A DNA stretch of 33,911 nucleotides, from positions 1-33,911 of the forward strand of contig PLRW01000265.1 of assembly GCA_003164955.1 (NCBI GenBank). The letters are read 5' to 3'. The stretch is from Actinomycetota bacterium. Lineage in GTDB: Bacteria; Actinomycetota; Actinomycetes; Streptosporangiales; Streptosporangiaceae. A model generated the notes under the pieces. That model was not told the origin of the DNA and did no database searches. It saw only the letters and a list, made by a program, of their open reading frames with translations. Shown here one piece after another: positions 31,315 through 33,911 of the stretch (its first letter is position 1; the number at the start of each line of letters is the position of its first letter). The position numbers and the translations under genes were made by a program.

Positions 31315-32601
31315 TCAGGGTGACGCGGACGCCGACGCCGCTCCGGACGCCGGCGCCGATCCCGACCCCAGCGGCAGGACGACGCCGGAATGGGCCCACG
31401 GCCGGGTGAACCCGACCACCTGCGTGAGGCCTCCCGCGGAGGACGCGGTGCCGTAGGTGGAGATCCGGATCGGGAATCCGGTCGCGTAGGCCTCGATCAT
31501 CTTTCCCCCGCCGATCACCAGCCCGACGTGCCCGGGATCGATCGCGGTGCCGTCGGAGCCCGCGAAGAACACCAGGTCACCCGGCTCTACCTGGCTGGCG
31601 GGGACCTGCGGTCCCCAGGCCCACTGTGCCTCCGACGTCCGGGGAAGGTCGACGCCTGCTGCCTGGAAGGCCATCATGACCAGCCCGGAGCAGTCGAAGG
31701 CGTCCGGCCCGGTCCCCCCCCACAGATAGGGCTTGCCGATCTGCTGCTGGGCGAAGGCGATGACGGCGGCGACGGCCTGGTTCGGCACGGCGGTGGACCC
31801 GCTCATCACGGTCCCGGCCAGCTGCACGCACGCCGCCGTGCTGGCGGCCGCGCTGCCCACGGACGGGGCGACCGAATAGCCGCCGCTAGCGTAGGTGCTG
31901 GCGTAGCCCTCGACCGCCTGCACGTAGGAATCGAGATGGTTGTAGGCGAAGATCGCCGCCGCGGCGTTGCTGAGGACGCCGTGGGCGAGCAGGTATTTCG
32001 CGGCTCCGGCGATCGCGTCCGGGGGATCGTAGACGCTCGCCGTCCCGGTACCGTCTTCGTCGGTCGCCACCCCGTTCACGACCTCGCTGGCCGGGTGAAT
32101 GGGCGCGCCGCCCCACGCGTTTCCGGCCGCGCCGCCGATGCCGATCTGCATCGGGCCCGCCGCGCCGAAGGCGTTGGCGCCACTCTGCACGCCGGGCAGG
32201 GTGGTGCGGCCGTTGTCGCTTTCCACCGTGCCGATCCCGGCCAGGATGACCCAGGGGACGCCGTACTGCTGGCCCACCTTCTGATACCAGCTGAGGTAGT
32301 CGGACGGGATCGAGTTTTTCGCCTCCCCGCTCACCTTGGACTGCAGGGCACTCTTGGCCTGCTGGGCCGAGCCCGAGCAGCCGAAGCCGCCGCTGCCCGC
32401 GGAGAACAGCAGGCTGGAACCGCCCACGATCATCGGGATGGTCAGGGCCCCGATCATGAGCAGGGCCGCCGCGCCGATGATGCCGATCACGACGATCTGG
32501 CTAGCCCCGCCGTCCCGTTCACGCCGGGCGGACCTTGCGGCTACCCCGTTGCGCTCCGCCGTGCGCCGTCCCCCCGGTCTCTGGCCCGGCAGACCGGTCA
32601 C
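31315..32601 (-). CDS. Bifunctional lytic transglycosylase / NlpC-P60 peptidase
   Basis: A membrane-anchored cell-wall hydrolase, 428 residues. It has a basic N-terminus, one transmembrane helix (about 35-60), then a transglycosylase SLT-like domain (about 95-235; catalytic glutamate in GIGTVESDNGRT, then AAGPMQIG and AIFAYNH). A C40 NlpC/P60 endopeptidase domain follows (about 285-405; DAFDCSGLVMMAF with the catalytic Cys, DPGHVGLVIG with the His). The tail is Ala/Ser-rich. This two-domain hydrolase resembles those of conjugative elements (Tn916 Orf14 type), which open the peptidoglycan for a secretion channel. The GTG start overlaps the upstream gene's stop by four bases (GTGA). Confidence 0.9.
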   Translation of the reverse strand: MTGLPGQRPGGRRTAERNGVAARSARRERDGGASQIVVIGIIGAAALLMIGALTIPMIVGGSSLLFSAGSGGFGCSGSAQQAKSALQSKVSGEAKNSIPSDYLSWYQKVGQQYGVPWVILAGIGTVESDNGRTTLPGVQSGANAFGAAGPMQIGIGGAAGNAWGGAPIHPASEVVNGVATDEDGTGTASVYDPPDAIAGAAKYLLAHGVLSNAAAAIFAYNHLDSYVQAVEGYASTYASGGYSVAPSVGSAAASTAACVQLAGTVMSGSTAVPNQAVAAVIAFAQQQIGKPYLWGGTGPDAFDCSGLVMMAFQAAGVDLPRTSEAQWAWGPQVPASQVEPGDLVFFAGSDGTAIDPGHVGLVIGGGKMIEAYATGFPIRISTYGTASSAGGLTQVVGFTRPWAHSGVVLPLGSGSAPASGAASASASP

Positions 32602-33221
32602 GTATTACCTGCCCCGGCCGGTTCGATGTCGTAGACCTGCCACGAGCCGCCCTGGCCGGTGACCGTGACCGCGTACTGCGCGGTACTGGTGCTGCTGCCC
32701 TGGGTCCCGGTGAGCTTCTGGGTCGTGGCGACCACGAACGTGATGCTGGAGGAGCCAAAGGTACGGATCGAGTCGATCGTCGCGGTGCCGGTGGAGATCT
32801 GCTTCTCGCTCGTCCGGGCCTGGGCCACGCCGAAGGTCGAGAAACCGTTCTTCAGCGTCTGGCTGAACTGGGTGGTGATCAGGCCGTTCATCCGCGCCAC
32901 GTAACTGGCGGCGCTGTCGGTGTAGGTGAAGGTGTCGTAGTCGTCGGCGACCTGGGTGGTCACCGCGGAGGCCCGGGCGAGTTCCGGCTCGGTGAACGGC
33001 AGCCACTGGTAGATGTTCACGCCGGAGTTACTCGCCGAACCGGTGGGCGCGGGCGCGGCGGACGGCGAGCCGGCCGCCTGCGTGGGCGACGACGGCGCGG
33101 CGGACCGGCCCGGCGTCGGCTGCTTGCTGTTGTGCGGGGCGATCAGGTAGATCCCGAGCCCGGCCAGGACCACGACAACGACGGCGAAAAGCGCCTTCTG
33201 CTGGCCTGCGGACAGGTCCAT
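32598..33221 (-). CDS. Membrane-anchored protein, possible conjugation component
   Basis: A 207-residue protein with a single N-terminal transmembrane helix (about 9-28), a Ser/Pro/Ala-rich spacer (30-68) and an extracytoplasmic domain (about 70-207, NIYQWLPFTEPELARASAV..., ending SWQVYDIEPAGAGNT). The size and helix-strand pattern suggest an NTF2-like fold as in TcpC/VirB8-type conjugation proteins, but I do not recognise the family firmly. It is translationally coupled (GTGA) to the transglycosylase/NlpC gene and follows the partial repetitive gene by 9 bases, so the three form an operon. Confidence 0.7.
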   Translation of the reverse strand: MDLSAGQQKALFAVVVVVLAGLGIYLIAPHNSKQPTPGRSAAPSSPTQAAGSPSAAPAPTGSASNSGVNIYQWLPFTEPELARASAVTTQVADDYDTFTYTDSAASYVARMNGLITTQFSQTLKNGFSTFGVAQARTSEKQISTGTATIDSIRTFGSSSITFVVATTQKLTGTQGSSTSTAQYAVTVTGQGGSWQVYDIEPAGAGNT

Positions 33222-33230
33222 TGCGCCGCG

Positions 33231-33911
33231 CTACTTCCTGCGCCTAACCGGACGGAGCCAGAAGGGCATCGGCGGCTCCGGCGGCTCCGCGCCGCCCGCG
33301 TCACGCCCGTTCCCAGGACCTGCCGGGGCCGCCCACCCCGTCGAGCCCGCCGAACCACTCTGGCTTCCTGAATCACGATCGCCACCGGACCGTCCCCGCG
33401 GCGGGTTCCCCCGGCCGCCACTGCGGCTGGGAGCCGGTGACCGCGAGCCGCCACCCGACGGCGCGTCCCCGGACGGTTCCGGTGCGCGCGTACGTCCCGG
33501 CCAGCCGCCGGAAGGCCGGATCGGGCCGGGCTGCCAGCGCGGCCGCGCGGCCGCACCCGACCAGGGCCCCCCGGACGTCCCGCCCGCATGGCCCCCATTC
33601 CCGCCAAAACTGTTCCCGCCAAAACCGTTCCCGCCCAAGCCGTTCCCGCCACTGGAACCGTTCCCGCCACCGTTGCCGTTGCGACCGCGGCTGGGCGCCG
33701 GGCCGCCGCCGAAGGCGGGCGGGGATGACGATGGCGCCGGGCCGGGCGAGCCTGCCGGGCTCCGGGGCGGCCGCCCGCCTGCGGACCGGCCCGCTGATGG
33801 CCACCATGATCCTGCCGAACGGGCGGCTGCGGGCCCGCTCCCGCCTCCGGACGGGCCAGCGGACGACGGGCCAGCGGACGACGGGGCAGCGGACGACGGG
33901 CCAGCGGACGA
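33231..33911 (-). CDS. C-terminal part of a Gly/Pro/Ser-rich protein running off the window
   Basis: An open frame of 226 codons without a stop up to the right edge, so the start lies outside. All visible sequence is low-complexity: SSAGP-type repeats at the edge, a GRNGNGGGNGSSGGNGLGGNGFGG stretch in pieces near the middle, and a basic end, PFWLRPVRRRK. This looks like the disordered tail of a larger, possibly membrane, protein. Position next to the NlpC gene suggests a type IV secretion component with a long tail, but no conserved domain is visible, so function is open. Confidence 0.55.
   Translation of the reverse strand, partial: SSAGPSSAAPSSAGPSSAGPSGGGSGPAAARSAGSWWPSAGRSAGGRPPRSPAGSPGPAPSSSPPAFGGGPAPSRGRNGNGGGNGSSGGNGLGGNGFGGNSFGGNGGHAGGTSGGPWSGAAARPRWQPGPIRPSGGWPGRTRAPEPSGDAPSGGGSRSPAPSRSGGRGNPPRGRSGGDRDSGSQSGSAGSTGWAAPAGPGNGRDAGGAEPPEPPMPFWLRPVRRRK
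33851..33910 (-). repeat. 15-bp tandem repeat at window edge
   Basis: Four copies of ACGGGCCAGCGGACG (33851-33865, 33866-33880, 33881-33895 with one change, 33896-33910), in frame, encode SSAGP-like pentapeptides. The array continues to the edge, so its full size is unknown. Confidence 0.9.

Noticed and set aside
31390..32634. 414-codon plus-strand frame opposite the NlpC/P60 gene
   Set aside because: Antisense shadow; the minus strand has both catalytic domains.

Overview
This is a very GC-rich stretch with strong third-position G/C bias. It carries two WhiB-family regulators, a coenzyme F420 pathway, an ANTAR regulator, a mycoredoxin and many GTG starts. Together these point to a filamentous or related actinobacterium (Actinomycetia); I cannot place the genus from sequence alone. 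No rRNA, tRNA, CRISPR array or insertion sequence is visible. Gene density is high.

Left block (1-13,000). A conserved actinobacterial neighbourhood holds a phosphomannomutase (manB), a DUF3499 protein, a zincin-fold protein whose metal motif is lost, and a WhiB/WhmD-like regulator. The F420 genes cofD and fbiB (plus strand, overlapping by one base) converge on fbiC (minus strand). An AlkA-like glycosylase, a sugar-nucleotide pyrophosphorylase with a left-handed beta-helix tail, a GT4 glycosyltransferase and a SAM methyltransferase follow on the minus strand. manB, the pyrophosphorylase and the glycosyltransferase suggest GDP-mannose-type sugar activation feeding glycan assembly.

Middle block (13,000-24,500). 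A tight minus-strand operon reads SDR protein, moaE, PDZ/Lon-like protease, UPF0182 membrane protein. It diverges from a DUF2342 zinc-metalloprotease-family gene, a ThiF-like gene and an AarF/ABC1 kinase. These converge, across a perfect 20-bp hairpin, on a whiB7/wblC gene with a small basic protein downstream. The whiB7 leader is unusually complete: a WhiB7-type promoter (A/T tract 3 bp upstream of the -35), a 100-codon upstream ORF, and mutually exclusive antiterminator and terminator stems. This is a clear ribosome-sensing attenuator of the kind known for whiB7/wblC.

Right block (24,200-33,911). A decapitated acyl-CoA thioesterase (tesB) remnant is coupled to a UvrD2-like helicase that lacks the usual HRDC tail. 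Divergent from it are a fusion of an apparent RsbRD-type regulatory domain with a methylmalonyl-CoA decarboxylase, then a mycoredoxin, an ANTAR regulator and an orphan C5 DNA methyltransferase. Converging on these is a two-gene HTH/Clp-N operon whose promoter is embedded in two 18-bp palindromes. The right edge carries a cell-wall hydrolase (lytic transglycosylase plus NlpC/P60), a membrane-anchored small protein and the repetitive C-terminus of a gene running off the window. Together these resemble part of a conjugation or type IV secretion module.

The best candidates for a second look are the whiB7 leader, the decarboxylase fusion, the HTH/Clp-N operon with its twin operators, and the many short tandem repeats in both intergenic and coding DNA.
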